A stretch of 64,000 bases of DNA from Pseudomonas cuatrocienegasensis (GTDB lineage: Bacteria; Pseudomonadota; Gammaproteobacteria; Pseudomonadales; Pseudomonadaceae). Location of the stretch: the NCBI RefSeq assembly GCF_900110925.1, contig NZ_FOFP01000019.1, positions 25,000 through 88,999 of the forward strand, written 5' to 3'. Positions 8,740 through 17,603 of the stretch are shown here, in pieces; position 1 is the stretch's first letter, and every line of letters begins with the position of its first letter. The notes under the pieces are model-generated. The model was not told the origin of the DNA, searched no databases, and worked only from the letters and a program-made list of their open reading frames with translations. Both the position numbers and the translations under genes were made by a program.

Positions 8740-9539
8740 TGCACAGCCTCCTGCGCGGCCTGGCGTTTGTAGGCATAGGCGATCATGCCCAGGCCCGCGA
8801 GCACCATGGGCACACAGAGCACCTGGCCCATGGTCAACCAGCCCCAGGCCAGGTAGCCCAGCTGGGCATCCGGCACACGGACGAATTCGACGATAAAGCG
8901 GAAGATCGCGTAGCACACGGCGAACATACCGGACACGGCCATGGTCGGCCGCGGTTTGCGCGAGTAGAACCAGAGAATGGTGAACAGCGCCACGCCTTCC
9001 AGGGCGAACTGGTACAGCTGCGAGGGATGGCGTGCCAGTTGCTGCGGGTCGGTGGGAAAGACCATCGCCCAAGGCACGTCGGTGGCCTTGCCCCATAGCT
9101 CGGCGTTGATGAAATTACCGATGCGCCCGGCGCCCAGACCAATCGGCACCAGCGGCGCGATAAAGTCCATCAGCTCGAAGAAGCTCTTGTCGTTGCGTTT
9201 GCCGAACCACCAGGTGGCCAGCATCACGCCGATCAGGCCGCCATGGAAGGACATGCCACCCTTCCAGATCTCCAGCACCAGCAGCGGGTTGGCGATATAG
9301 GCCGACAGGTCGTAGAACAACACGTAGCCCAAACGGCCACCGAGGATCACCCCCATGGCCACCCAGAACACCAGGTCGGAGAGTTTTTCCTTGTTCCAGC
9401 TCGGCGCAAACGCATGCACCCGGCGCGAAGCCAGGAACCAGGCGCCGCCAATGCCGACCAGGTACATCAGGCCGTACCAGTGGATCTGCAGGAAACCCAG
9501 GTCAAGGGCGACCGGATTGATATTCGGGTAAGGCAACAT
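8736..9539 (-). CDS. lgt: Phosphatidylglycerol--prolipoprotein diacylglyceryl transferase
   Basis: Integral inner-membrane enzyme that attaches diacylglycerol to the lipobox cysteine of prolipoproteins, the first step of lipoprotein maturation. 267 residues with about seven membrane segments. The Lgt signature GRIGNFINAELWGK lies near residue 140, and HWYGLMYLVG occurs in the first helix region with the conserved His and Tyr. It overlaps thyA by 4 bases and follows the TSUP gene by 9 bases, so all three likely share a transcript. Confidence 0.97.
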   Translation of the reverse strand: MLPYPNINPVALDLGFLQIHWYGLMYLVGIGGAWFLASRRVHAFAPSWNKEKLSDLVFWVAMGVILGGRLGYVLFYDLSAYIANPLLVLEIWKGGMSFHGGLIGVMLATWWFGKRNDKSFFELMDFIAPLVPIGLGAGRIGNFINAELWGKATDVPWAMVFPTDPQQLARHPSQLYQFALEGVALFTILWFYSRKPRPTMAVSGMFAVCYAIFRFIVEFVRVPDAQLGYLAWGWLTMGQVLCVPMVLAGLGMIAYAYKRQAAQEAVQ

Positions 9540-9548
9540 GCGGATTCC

Positions 9549-10331
9549 TCAGAGCAAAAAATTCAGGCCAACACACACCAGCAGCAGGGCAAACAAGCGC
9601 CTGAGCAGCCGTGGCGACAATTTGTGCGCCAGGCGCGCGCCCGTTCGGGCGAAGAACACACTGGTCAGCGCGATACCCAACAACGCGGGCAGGTACAGGT
9701 AACCCAGGCTCCAGCCAGGTAGACGCGTATCGCCCCAACCCAACCACATAAAACTCAGCGCACCGGCCGCAGCAATCGGCCAGCCACAGGCCGAGGACGT
9801 GGCCACCGCCTGCTGCATGGGCACCCCACGCCAGGTCAGAAAAGGCACGGTCAGCGAACCACCGCCAATCCCGATGATCGCCGAGGCCCAACCAATCACC
9901 ACGCCCGCCGCACTCAATACCGGCTTACCGGGGACCGCGCGGGCGACCTTGGGTTTCAGTTCCAGCGCCATCTGCAAGGCGATGCACAGGGCGAACACGC
10001 CGATGATCTTCTGCAGCACCTGCCCATCGATCGACTCCGCCGTGACGGCCCCCAGCGCTGCGCCGAAGACGATCCCCAGGGTCAGCCAGACGAAGATCGT
10101 CCAGCGCACCGCGCCGTGCCGGTGGTGCTCACGCACGGCGTTGATCGAGGTGAACAGGATGGTCGCTAGAGAGGTGCCCACCGCCATATGGGTCAGCACG
10201 GCAGTGTCGAAGCCCTGGGCGGTGAACGTGAAGATCAGCGCCGGCACGATGATCATCCCGCCGCCCACGCCAAACAGCCCCGCCAGCACACCGGCCGCGG
10301 CCCCCAGCACAATGTAGAGCGCAAAGACCAT
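9549..10331 (-). CDS. TSUP family (TauE/SafE) membrane transporter
   Basis: 260-residue sulfite-exporter-like permease (UPF0721). The two characteristic Gly-rich repeats are AGVLAGLFGVGGGMIIVPAL near residue 15 and a second ASAIIGIGGGSLTVPFL near residue 150. About eight hydrophobic segments. TSUP proteins move small sulfur or organic anions; the substrate is unknown. First gene of the TSUP-lgt-thyA set, with GGGGG before the ATG. Confidence 0.92.
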   Translation of the reverse strand: MVFALYIVLGAAAGVLAGLFGVGGGMIIVPALIFTFTAQGFDTAVLTHMAVGTSLATILFTSINAVREHHRHGAVRWTIFVWLTLGIVFGAALGAVTAESIDGQVLQKIIGVFALCIALQMALELKPKVARAVPGKPVLSAAGVVIGWASAIIGIGGGSLTVPFLTWRGVPMQQAVATSSACGWPIAAAGALSFMWLGWGDTRLPGWSLGYLYLPALLGIALTSVFFARTGARLAHKLSPRLLRRLFALLLVCVGLNFLL

Positions 10332-10451
10332 GAGGCCCCCTTAGGCAATGCAACATGGTAACGGAAGCCCGACCTGGGCTCCACGCTTGCGCGATGGATA
10401 CCACTTCAGCCTTTGCGTACAGTGAGACTTTCCCCGGATGAGAGCCGCGCT

Positions 10452-10829
10452 GTGTTGAATACCCTGTATCTGCGTATCGCCTGCAACCACCTGCACATGC
10501 TGCACCTGGAGAGCAGCCGTGAGGTGGAAATACGGGCAGAGCCGCCGTTTAGTAATTCCCGGTTGTTAGTGGCCGACTTCAGCCTCGCCGAGCGCTTGCT
10601 CAAGCAGGCGGTGCAGGCGCTGTTGCCCAAGCGCTTTCTGCGTCTGAGTCTGGCACCGCGCCTGCTGATCCAGCCACTTGAGAGGCTTGAGGGTGGCCTG
10701 TCCATGGTTGAGGAACGCATTCTGATGGAGTTGGGACTGGGCAGCGGCGCACGCAAGGTACGGCTGTATATCGGCGAGCCGCTCGACGCAGACGGCGTGC
10801 GTGCGCAACTGGAACGACCATGTGCCTGA
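10452..10829 (+). CDS. Small MreB-like protein (isolated subdomain-like fragment)
   Basis: About 125 residues from the GTG at 10452, preceded by GAGAG; an upstream TTG at 10413 in the same frame is the longest option. Comparing by eye with remembered MreB, the stretch ADFSLAERLLKQAVQALLPKRF parallels MreB ADFTVTEKMLQ..., LAPRLLIQPLE parallels the PRVLVCVP strand, and ERILMELGLGSGARKVRLY parallels the RRAIRESAQGAGAREVFLI helix and strand. The phosphate-1 motif DLGTANT and the whole second half of MreB are absent, so nucleotide binding is unlikely. It overlaps the NRDE gene by 10 bases, implying coupled translation. Pseudomonads carry a similar gene here annotated hypothetical or rod shape-related. 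Function unknown. Confidence 0.75.
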   Translation: MLNTLYLRIACNHLHMLHLESSREVEIRAEPPFSNSRLLVADFSLAERLLKQAVQALLPKRFLRLSLAPRLLIQPLERLEGGLSMVEERILMELGLGSGARKVRLYIGEPLDADGVRAQLERPCA

Positions 10830-11566
10830 TCGTCTTCGCCTGGCGCCCCGGCCATGCAGTGCCGCTGCTGGTCGCCGCTAACCGCGACGAGTTCTACGCC
10901 CGCCCGGCTGCTGCGCTGGCGGAGTGGGCGGATGCGCCGGGGCTGATCGCCGGACGCGACTTGCAGGCCGGCGGCACCTGGCTGGGTATTGGCCCTGGCG
11001 GGCGTTTTGCTGCGCTGACCAATATCCGTAACCCCAGCGCACCCCAGGGCCCGCGTTCGCGCGGTGAGCTGGCGCAGCGTTTCTTGTGCGGCGACCTTTC
11101 CCCTGAGCAATTTTTGACCACCTTACACGCCGAGCGCGACGCCTATGGCGGTTTCAATCTGCTGGTTGGCGATACCCAGCAGCTCTGGCACTTCAACGCC
11201 CACAGCGGTCAGGCCCAGGCGCTGCAGGCCGGCATTCACGGCATTTCCAATGCCGACCTCAACACGCCCTGGCCGAAGCTGCAGCGGGCCAAGGCCGCGT
11301 TCACTCAGGCGCTCGCCAGTAGCGGAGAGGCCGAGCTGTTCGCCCTGCTGGCCGATACCGCGAAGCCTGCGGATGAGCAGTTGCCGAGCACGGGTGTCAG
11401 CCTTGAGATCGAACGGCTGCTGGGCAGCGTATTTATCGCCAGCCCGACCTATGGCACCCGCGCCAGCACCCTGCTGTTCGTAAACGCGGATGGCTCACGG
11501 CGGCTAGTCGAGCGCAGCTTCGCCGCTGAGGGCGTACCTGTCAGCGAAGTAAGGATTGAGGTGTAG
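10820..11566 (+). CDS. NRDE family (TANGO2-like) protein
   Basis: 248-residue cytoplasmic protein of the NRDE/Ser-rich family related to eukaryotic TANGO2. It starts MCLIVFAW with the conserved Cys at position 2 (as in N-terminal-nucleophile folds), then AANRDEFYARP (residues 19-29, the family-defining NRDE), GGTWLGI and ALTNIRNP. The C-terminus has the conserved TYGTRASTLL. Bacterial members are largely uncharacterised; heme handling is proposed for related proteins. It overlaps the MreB-like gene by 10 bases. Confidence 0.9.
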   Translation: MCLIVFAWRPGHAVPLLVAANRDEFYARPAAALAEWADAPGLIAGRDLQAGGTWLGIGPGGRFAALTNIRNPSAPQGPRSRGELAQRFLCGDLSPEQFLTTLHAERDAYGGFNLLVGDTQQLWHFNAHSGQAQALQAGIHGISNADLNTPWPKLQRAKAAFTQALASSGEAELFALLADTAKPADEQLPSTGVSLEIERLLGSVFIASPTYGTRASTLLFVNADGSRRLVERSFAAEGVPVSEVRIEV

Positions 11567-11615
11567 GGATTACGCTCGCGGGGCGCGGCCCACGGTCAGT
11601 GGCGCCTAGCAAGGA

Positions 11616-11686
11616 GTAGCCTGGGTTGAGCAACGCGATACCCGGGAGAAGGGGCCCCGGGTGTCGCTACGCTCGACCCAGGCTAC
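11616..11686. repeat. REP-like inverted pair, GTAGCCTGGGT family
   Basis: GTAGCCTGGGTTGAGC...CCCGGG at 11616-11646 faces its inverted copy at 11656-11686, with only 9 bases between. Both arms match the pair at 7862-7942 and the half at 26698-26728. It lies between the convergent NRDE and ptsP genes. Confidence 0.88.
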
Positions 11687-11726
11687 CGAAGCCAACGCGG
11701 GCTATTAACGCTATTCGCCGTTGTGA

Positions 11727-14006
11727 CTACGACTGAATATTCGACGCCGGGTTGATCATGCGGCCCAGGCCGAGGTTGCGCAGGGCCAGTTGCAGGGTGC
11801 TGTGGATCACCTGCGGATTATCGATGGTCATTACCTGCGCCAGCAACTCACGGGCGCGGCCCAGGCTGATCTGGCGCAGCAGCCACTTCACCTTGGGCAG
11901 GTTGGTGGCGTTCATCGACAGGCTGTCGAACCCCATGGCCATCAGCAGCACGGCGGCGCTCGGGTCGCCGGCCATCTCGCCGCAGATGCTCACCGGTTTG
12001 CCCTCGGCATGGGCATCGGCGACCACCTTGCACAGCGCCTGCAGCACGGCCGGGTGGAGGAAGTCGTAGAGGTCGGCGACCCGCGGGTTGTTGCGGTCTA
12101 CGGCCAACAGGTATTGCGTCAGGTCATTCGAGCCGACCGAGAGAAAGTCCACCTGGCGGGCCAGCTCGCGGGTCTGGTAGACCGCGGCGGGAATTTCGAT
12201 CATCACGCCAATCGGCGGCAAAGGCACGTCGGTGCCTTCGTCACGCACCTCGCCCCAGGCGCGGTGGATCAGGTGCAGGGCTTCTTCGAGTTCCTGAATC
12301 CCGGAAATCATCGGCAGCAGAATACGCAGGTTATCCAGCCCTTCGCTGGCCTTGAGCATGGCGCGGGTCTGCACCAGGAAGATTTCCGGGTGGTCGAGGG
12401 TCACGCGAATGCCGCGCCAGCCGAGGAAGGGGTTTTCTTCCTTGATCGGGAAATACGACAGCGACTTGTCGCCGCCGATGTCCAGGCTGCGCATGGTCAC
12501 CGGCAGCGGATGGAAGGCCTGCAACTGCTCGCGGTAGATCGCCAGTTGCTCCTTCTCGCTGGGAAAGCGCTCCTTGATCATAAAGGGCACTTCGGTGCGG
12601 TACAGGCCGACACCTTCCGCACCGCGCTCCTGGGCGCGCTTCACATCGGCCAGCAGGCCGGTGTTGACCCACAGCGGCATGCGGTGACCGTCGAGGGTCT
12701 CGCAAGGCAATGCGCGCAGTGCATCCAGGCCCTGGGTCAGCTGGCGTTCTTCCTCGACCACTTCGGCGTATTGCTTGCGCAGCAGCTCGCTGGGGTTGGT
12801 AAAGACTTCGCCGTGGTAACCATCAACGATCAGTTGGATGCCGTCGATCTTCGAATACGGCAGCTCGACCGCGCCCATGACCGTGGGAATACCCATGGCC
12901 CGGGCGAAGATCGCCACGTGGGAGTTGCCCGAGCCCTGCACCGAAACCAGCCCGACCAGTTTGCCCTCGGGCACTTCACCGAGCATGGCGGGCGACAGTT
13001 CTTCGCTGACCAGGATGGTGTTGTCGGGGTAAGTCAGGGTTTGCTGCCGCGCCTGCTGCAGGTACGCCAGCAGGCGCCGACCGAGGTCCTTGACGTCACT
13101 GGCGCGCTCACGCAGGTAGGCGTCGTCCATCAGCTCGAAGCGGTTGACGTGCTCGCTGACCACCTGACGCAGCGCGCCCTGGGCCCACTGGCCGGTCTTG
13201 ATGACCTTGACCACCTCGTTACCCAGGGCGGCATCTTCGAGCATCATCAGGTAGACGTCGAACAGCGCGCGCTCTTCGGGGCGCAACTGGGTGGCCATCT
13301 TCGCCGACAGCGCACGCATGTCCGCGCGCACGCCTTCCAGAGCCGTATTGAACAGCGCCAGTTCGGCGGTGATGTCATCGACATGCTTGTCCGGCACCAC
13401 ATCCAGGTCAGCCGGCGGCAGTACCACCACCGCCGTGCCGACGGCCGCACCGGGCGAACCGGGGACGCCGACGAACTTGGCTTCCTGAATACCTTTGCCC
13501 TGCTTGCCCAGGCCGCGGATCGAACCGGTCGCCTCGGCATGGGCGATAACCCCGGCGAGCTGCGCGCTCATGGTTACCAGGAAGGCTTCTTCGCCCTCGT
13601 CGAACTGGCGCCGCTCCTTTTGCTGAATCACCAACACGCCCATCACCTTGCGGTGGTGGATGATCGGTGAGCCGAGGAAGGAGGCGTAGCGCTCCTCGCC
13701 GGTTTCGGCAAAGTAGCGGTAGCGCGGGTGCTCGGAGGCGTTCTCCAGGTTCAGCGGTTCTTCGCGGGTGCCGACCAGGCCGACCAGGCCTTCGTTGGGC
13801 GCCATGCTGACCTTGCCGATGGAGCGCTTGTTAAGGCCCTCGGTGGCCATCAGCACGAAGCGATTGGTCTCAGGGTCGAGCAGGTAAACCGAGCAGACAT
13901 GGCTGCCCATGGCCTCCCTGACGCGCTGCACGATGATGCCCAACGCCGCCTTGAGGTCCTTGGCGGCATTTACTTCCTGGACGATCTTGCGCAGCGTATT
14001 GAGCAT
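11727..14006 (-). CDS. ptsP: Phosphoenolpyruvate-protein phosphotransferase, nitrogen PTS enzyme I
   Basis: EI-Ntr, which takes phosphate from PEP and passes it to NPr and then EIIA-Ntr, a regulatory cascade for nitrogen, potassium and virulence control. 759 residues, the PtsP length. The N-terminal GAF domain (about 1-150) is followed by the PEP-utilising N-domain. The phospho-accepting His sits in SGNSHVAIFARAMGIPTVMG (about residue 356), and the PEP-binding TIM barrel shows RTEVPFM, the LRILLPMI region and SICGEMAGD. The rppH gene lies 20 bases upstream on the same strand, as in many gammaproteobacteria. Confidence 0.97.
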   Translation of the reverse strand: MLNTLRKIVQEVNAAKDLKAALGIIVQRVREAMGSHVCSVYLLDPETNRFVLMATEGLNKRSIGKVSMAPNEGLVGLVGTREEPLNLENASEHPRYRYFAETGEERYASFLGSPIIHHRKVMGVLVIQQKERRQFDEGEEAFLVTMSAQLAGVIAHAEATGSIRGLGKQGKGIQEAKFVGVPGSPGAAVGTAVVVLPPADLDVVPDKHVDDITAELALFNTALEGVRADMRALSAKMATQLRPEERALFDVYLMMLEDAALGNEVVKVIKTGQWAQGALRQVVSEHVNRFELMDDAYLRERASDVKDLGRRLLAYLQQARQQTLTYPDNTILVSEELSPAMLGEVPEGKLVGLVSVQGSGNSHVAIFARAMGIPTVMGAVELPYSKIDGIQLIVDGYHGEVFTNPSELLRKQYAEVVEEERQLTQGLDALRALPCETLDGHRMPLWVNTGLLADVKRAQERGAEGVGLYRTEVPFMIKERFPSEKEQLAIYREQLQAFHPLPVTMRSLDIGGDKSLSYFPIKEENPFLGWRGIRVTLDHPEIFLVQTRAMLKASEGLDNLRILLPMISGIQELEEALHLIHRAWGEVRDEGTDVPLPPIGVMIEIPAAVYQTRELARQVDFLSVGSNDLTQYLLAVDRNNPRVADLYDFLHPAVLQALCKVVADAHAEGKPVSICGEMAGDPSAAVLLMAMGFDSLSMNATNLPKVKWLLRQISLGRARELLAQVMTIDNPQVIHSTLQLALRNLGLGRMINPASNIQS

Positions 14007-14026
14007 GGCTCGGCTCTAAGTCGATG

Positions 14027-14506
14027 TCAGTCCCGCGCCAGCAGGCGCGGAGCGAGTTCCTTGAGGGCGCGACGGTAGACCTCGCGCTTGAATGTGACCA
14101 CCTGCCCCAGCGGGTACCAGTAGCTGACCCACCGCCAGCCATCGAACTCCGGCTTGCCCGTCAGGTCCATGCGCACCCGCTCTTCCGCGCCGGTCAGGCG
14201 CAGCAGGAACCACTTCTGCTTCTGCCCGATACACAACGGCTGACTATGGGTACGCACCAGACGCTGGGGCAGACGATACCTCAACCAGCCCCGGGTGCAG
14301 GCGAGTATTTTCACGTCGTCCTGTTCGAGGCCGACCTCTTCGTTGAGTTCGCGGTAGAGCGCCTCTTCTGGCGACTCATGGTCGTTGATCCCACCTTGCG
14401 GGAACTGCCAGGCATCCTGGTTAATCCGACGCGCCCAGAGCACCTGGCCGACCTCATTGGTCAGAATGATGCCGACATTGGGGCGAAAACCATCAGGATC
14501 GATCAC
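14027..14506 (-). CDS. rppH: RNA pyrophosphohydrolase
   Basis: Nudix hydrolase that removes pyrophosphate from 5'-triphosphorylated RNA, triggering RNase E decay. Started at the GTG at 14506 (after GAGGTTGTGTGCC), giving 159 residues, the standard length; the open frame to 14683 adds unrelated sequence overlapping the divergent HAD gene. It begins IDPDGFRPNVGIIL. The Nudix box GGINDHESPEEALYRELNEEVGL spans about residues 38-60 with the metal-binding REL-EE. Upstream of and probably cotranscribed with ptsP. Confidence 0.96.
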   Translation of the reverse strand: MIDPDGFRPNVGIILTNEVGQVLWARRINQDAWQFPQGGINDHESPEEALYRELNEEVGLEQDDVKILACTRGWLRYRLPQRLVRTHSQPLCIGQKQKWFLLRLTGAEERVRMDLTGKPEFDGWRWVSYWYPLGQVVTFKREVYRRALKELAPRLLARD

Positions 14507-14651
14507 GGCACACAACCTCGTAAACGCATGTTTCGGCATTGTTCCACAAAGGTCGCGGCAGCGGCAACGCAGCACGTCCGTGGAATGGGAATGGCCGGTA
14601 AAAGCCGCTATTCTGGCGACCCTTCGTAGCTGGCAACCAAAGGTGTTTTCC

Positions 14652-15305
14652 GTGCGCTTGGCCTTATTCGATCTCGACAACACCCTGCTCGGTGGCGACA
14701 GCGACCACGCCTGGGGCGATTATCTGTGTGAACGCGGCATCCTCGACGGGATTGCCTACAAGGCACGCAACGACGCCTTTTATCAGGACTACCTGGCCGG
14801 CCGCCTGAACATCACCGACTACCTGAACTTCAGCCTGGAAATTCTCGGCCGCACGGAGATGGCCCAGCTTGCGCAGTGGCACCGCGAGTTCATGCGTGAC
14901 TGCGTCGAGCCGATCATTCTGGCCAAGGGCGAAGCGCTGCTTGCAGAGCACCGTGAGGCCGGCGACAAGTTGTTGATCATCACCGCAACCAACCGCTTCG
15001 TTACCGCACCTATCGCCGCACGCCTGGGCGTCGACACCCTGCTGGCCACCGAATGCGAAATGCAGAATGGCCGCTACACCGGCCGCACCACCGACGTGCC
15101 CTGCTTCAAGGAAGGCAAGGTTACCCGGCTTAACCGCTGGCTCGGCGAAACCGGCCTGAGCCTAACCGACAGCAGCTTCTACAGCGATTCGATGAACGAC
15201 CTGCCGCTGCTGGAACAAGTCACCCGCCCAGTAGCAGTCGACCCCGATCCGAAGCTACGCGCCGAAGCGGAAAAACGTGGCTGGCCGGTGATTTCGCTGC
15301 GCTGA
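14652..15305 (+). CDS. HAD superfamily phosphatase, SerB/HAD-IB type
   Basis: 217 residues from the GTG at 14652, chosen because AAGGTG lies 7 bases upstream and the protein then begins RLALFDLDNTLLGGDSD. That motif holds the two catalytic Asp residues (DLDNT). Motif II is IITATNR, and motif III/IV is the Lys of FKEGK plus SDSMNDLPLL. HAD-IB members dephosphorylate small metabolites such as phosphoserine or histidinol phosphate; the substrate here is not evident. Divergent from rppH. Confidence 0.9.
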   Translation: MRLALFDLDNTLLGGDSDHAWGDYLCERGILDGIAYKARNDAFYQDYLAGRLNITDYLNFSLEILGRTEMAQLAQWHREFMRDCVEPIILAKGEALLAEHREAGDKLLIITATNRFVTAPIAARLGVDTLLATECEMQNGRYTGRTTDVPCFKEGKVTRLNRWLGETGLSLTDSSFYSDSMNDLPLLEQVTRPVAVDPDPKLRAEAEKRGWPVISLR

Positions 15306-15328
15306 CGGCAGGGAGGCCGCATGCGCCA

Positions 15329-15389
15329 GGTGCGCACGGCGCACCCTACGGTCCGCGTTTAATTCGCCGTAGGGTGCGCTGTGCGCACC
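15329..15389. repeat. REP-like inverted pair, GGTGCGCACGGCGCACCCTACGG family
   Basis: The left copy at 15329-15351 and the right inverted copy at 15367-15389 match at 22 of 23 positions, separated by 15 A/T-richer bases. It lies between the convergent HAD and DUF2269 genes. Related copies are at 5912-5932 and 43750-43772. Confidence 0.88.
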
Positions 15390-15446
15390 GCCCCACGGTC
15401 TATAGCCCTCTCGCCTGAGTGGGCCAGTAGCCCGCTTAAGGACGTA

Positions 15447-15884
15447 TCACGCCGGCTTGGCACCCATCAGCCCCATGATCACCAGCACCAGCACCACGAT
15501 CAGGCCGGCATAGACAGCGCTCAGGCGTGGCACGGACGCCGCGACACTGGCACCCGCCGCCTGCCAGGCTGCGAGACGACCGGCCAGCAGCAGGGTCAGC
15601 GGCACCAGCACCACGAACAGCAGGCTGCTGACCAGCAGCCAGGTCTGGCTGAGCGGCAAGCCCACCAGGCTGACCATCCACCAGCCGGTCAGCGGCAGGC
15701 TCAGCGCAAACACGGCCAGAACCGGCAGGCTGATGCTGCGGGTGCGCTGCAGTTTGCGCGTCAGCAGCGCAGCATCGCCGCCACGCGCGGCTTTCCAGAG
15801 CATGAAGATATGCACCAGGATGCCAACCAACAGCAGGATGGCCGGAATGCTGTGGAGCATTTTCAGCAGTGGGTAATGTTCCAT
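15447..15884 (-). CDS. Small integral membrane protein, DUF2269-like
   Basis: 145 residues with four clear hydrophobic segments (about 8-30, 50-75, 80-105 and 118-140). An early LKMLHSIPAILLLVGILVHIFMLW contains His residues inside the helix, resembling DUF2269/CopD-like membrane proteins that may bind heme or metal. Function unknown. It sits just downstream of ilvA (26-base gap, same strand) and may share its transcript. Confidence 0.8.
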   Translation of the reverse strand: MEHYPLLKMLHSIPAILLLVGILVHIFMLWKAARGGDAALLTRKLQRTRSISLPVLAVFALSLPLTGWWMVSLVGLPLSQTWLLVSSLLFVVLVPLTLLLAGRLAAWQAAGASVAASVPRLSAVYAGLIVVLVLVIMGLMGAKPA

Positions 15885-15910
15885 TGATTCAGTCCTACCG
15901 GGTTTCCGGC

Positions 15911-17425
15911 TTATCCAAGAAAGAGTTTGTACGCCGGGTTATCGCTCTCGTCCCAGTACGGGTAGCCGATGGCGTCCAGCGCAGCGGGGACCAGGTGGCG
16001 TTCCGCCTGTGGCACCTGCAAACCGGCGACCACACGACCGTCGGCAGCACCGTGGTTGCGGTAGTGGAACATCGAGATGTTCCAGCGCCCACCGAGTTTT
16101 TGTAAGAAATTGAACAAAGCGCCGGGCCGCTCGGGGAACTCGAAGCGCAGCACCACTTCATCCGGCACCGCTGCCGCATGCCCGCCGACCATATGGCGGA
16201 TGTGCAGCTTGGCCAGTTCGTTGTCGGTCAGGTCAAGCACCGGAAAACCCTGCTCGCGCAGGCCCTGCACCAACGCCGCGCGCGGGTCGTTCTCCGGGTG
16301 GGTCTGCACGCCGACGAAGATGTGTGCTTCCTTGGCTTCGTGGTAGCGGTAGTTGAACTCGGTGATCTGCCGCTTGCCGATGGCCTCGCAGAACGCCTTG
16401 AAGCTGCCCGGCTTTTCCGGAATGGTCACGGCGATAATCGCCTCGCGCTTCTCACCCAGCTCGGCGCGCTCGGCGACGTGGCGCAGGCGGTCGAAGTTGA
16501 CGTTGGCGCCCGAGTCGATGCCCACCAGCACTTGATTGCGGCAGCCTTCACGCTCCACGTACTTTTTGATCCCGGCCACGCTCAGGGCGCCGGATGGCTC
16601 GGTGATCGAGCGGGTGTCATCGAAGATGTCCTTGATCGCCGCACAGAGCTCATCGGTGCTGACGGTGATCACCTCATCGACATAGTCCTTGCACACGGCA
16701 AAGGTGTGCTCGCCGATCTGCGCCACCGCCACGCCATCGGCAAACAGCCCGACACTCGGCAACACCACCCGCTCGCCAGCGGCCATGGCGGCCTGCAGGC
16801 AGTTGGAGTCATCCGGCTCGACGCCGATCACCTTGATCTCCGGGCGCAGGTATTTCACGTAGGCCGCGATGCCGGCGATCAGCCCACCGCCGCCAACCGG
16901 GACAAAGATCGCGTCGATCTGCCCCGGCTGCTGGCGCAGGATCTCCATGGCGACGGTGCCCTGCCCGGCGATGGTGTGCGGGTCGTCATAGGGGTGGATA
17001 TAGATGTAGCCCTTTTCGTCGACCAGCTTCAGCGAATAAGCCAGCGCCTCGGGGAAGCTGTCGCCATGCAGCACGGCCTTGCCGCCGCGCGAGCGCACGC
17101 CCTGCACCTTGATCTCCGGGGTGGTCTTGGGCATCACGATGGTCGCCTTGACCCCCAGTACCTTGGCCGCCAGGGCCAGGCCCTGGGCATGGTTACCGGC
17201 CGAGGCAGTCACCACGCCGCGCGCCAGCTCTTCGGGCGACAGCTGCGCCAGCTTGTTGTAAGCGCCACGAATCTTGAACGAGTACACCGGCTGCAGGTCT
17301 TCGCGCTTGAGCAGAATCTGGTTGCCCAGACGCTCGCTAAGCTGGTTGGCGGGTTGCAGCGGGGTTTCCACGGCGACGTCGTAGACGCGCGAGGTGAGGA
17401 TCTTCTTGACGTACTGTTCGAGCAT
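15911..17425 (-). CDS. ilvA: Threonine ammonia-lyase, biosynthetic
   Basis: PLP enzyme converting threonine to 2-oxobutyrate, the first step of isoleucine synthesis. 504 residues, close to the E. coli biosynthetic form. The PLP lysine lies in VYSFKIRGAYNKL (about residue 56), and the phosphate-binding loop is the Gly-rich GGGGLIAG (about 185). Two C-terminal ACT-like threonine dehydratase domains (about 325-410 and 415-500) give isoleucine/valine control. rpiA is divergent. Confidence 0.97.
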   Translation of the reverse strand: MLEQYVKKILTSRVYDVAVETPLQPANQLSERLGNQILLKREDLQPVYSFKIRGAYNKLAQLSPEELARGVVTASAGNHAQGLALAAKVLGVKATIVMPKTTPEIKVQGVRSRGGKAVLHGDSFPEALAYSLKLVDEKGYIYIHPYDDPHTIAGQGTVAMEILRQQPGQIDAIFVPVGGGGLIAGIAAYVKYLRPEIKVIGVEPDDSNCLQAAMAAGERVVLPSVGLFADGVAVAQIGEHTFAVCKDYVDEVITVSTDELCAAIKDIFDDTRSITEPSGALSVAGIKKYVEREGCRNQVLVGIDSGANVNFDRLRHVAERAELGEKREAIIAVTIPEKPGSFKAFCEAIGKRQITEFNYRYHEAKEAHIFVGVQTHPENDPRAALVQGLREQGFPVLDLTDNELAKLHIRHMVGGHAAAVPDEVVLRFEFPERPGALFNFLQKLGGRWNISMFHYRNHGAADGRVVAGLQVPQAERHLVPAALDAIGYPYWDESDNPAYKLFLG

Positions 17426-17558
17426 GGCGTGATCGCAGGCGGCTGTTCGGGTCGGCCCACGAGTCTACCCCAGCCCCAGACGCAACGACCACACGCATAG
17501 CGGGGTTTTGCCCGGCCGATGCGGCATGACGTCAGGCGAGGTTTCGCTCACTTGCCGC

Positions 17559-17564
17559 TATAAT
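17559..17564 (+). promoter_or_regulatory. rpiA: Candidate -10 element for rpiA
   Basis: A perfect TATAAT lies 39 bases upstream of the rpiA ATG in the divergent ilvA-rpiA gap. No convincing -35 hexamer is found at 16-18 bases, so the promoter call rests on the -10 alone. Confidence 0.35.
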
Positions 17565-17603
17565 TGCCGGCTTTCCGACCCCACTTCAGGCGCAGACCCC
17601 GCG

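Noticed and set aside
11790..13670. 626-codon open frame on the plus strand
   Set aside because: It lies antisense to ptsP, is His/Gln/Val-rich without domains, and is a by-product of GC-rich codon use. The same holds for long antisense frames at 23702-25360, 25298-26578, 36246-37598, 49645-51207 and 57726-59693.
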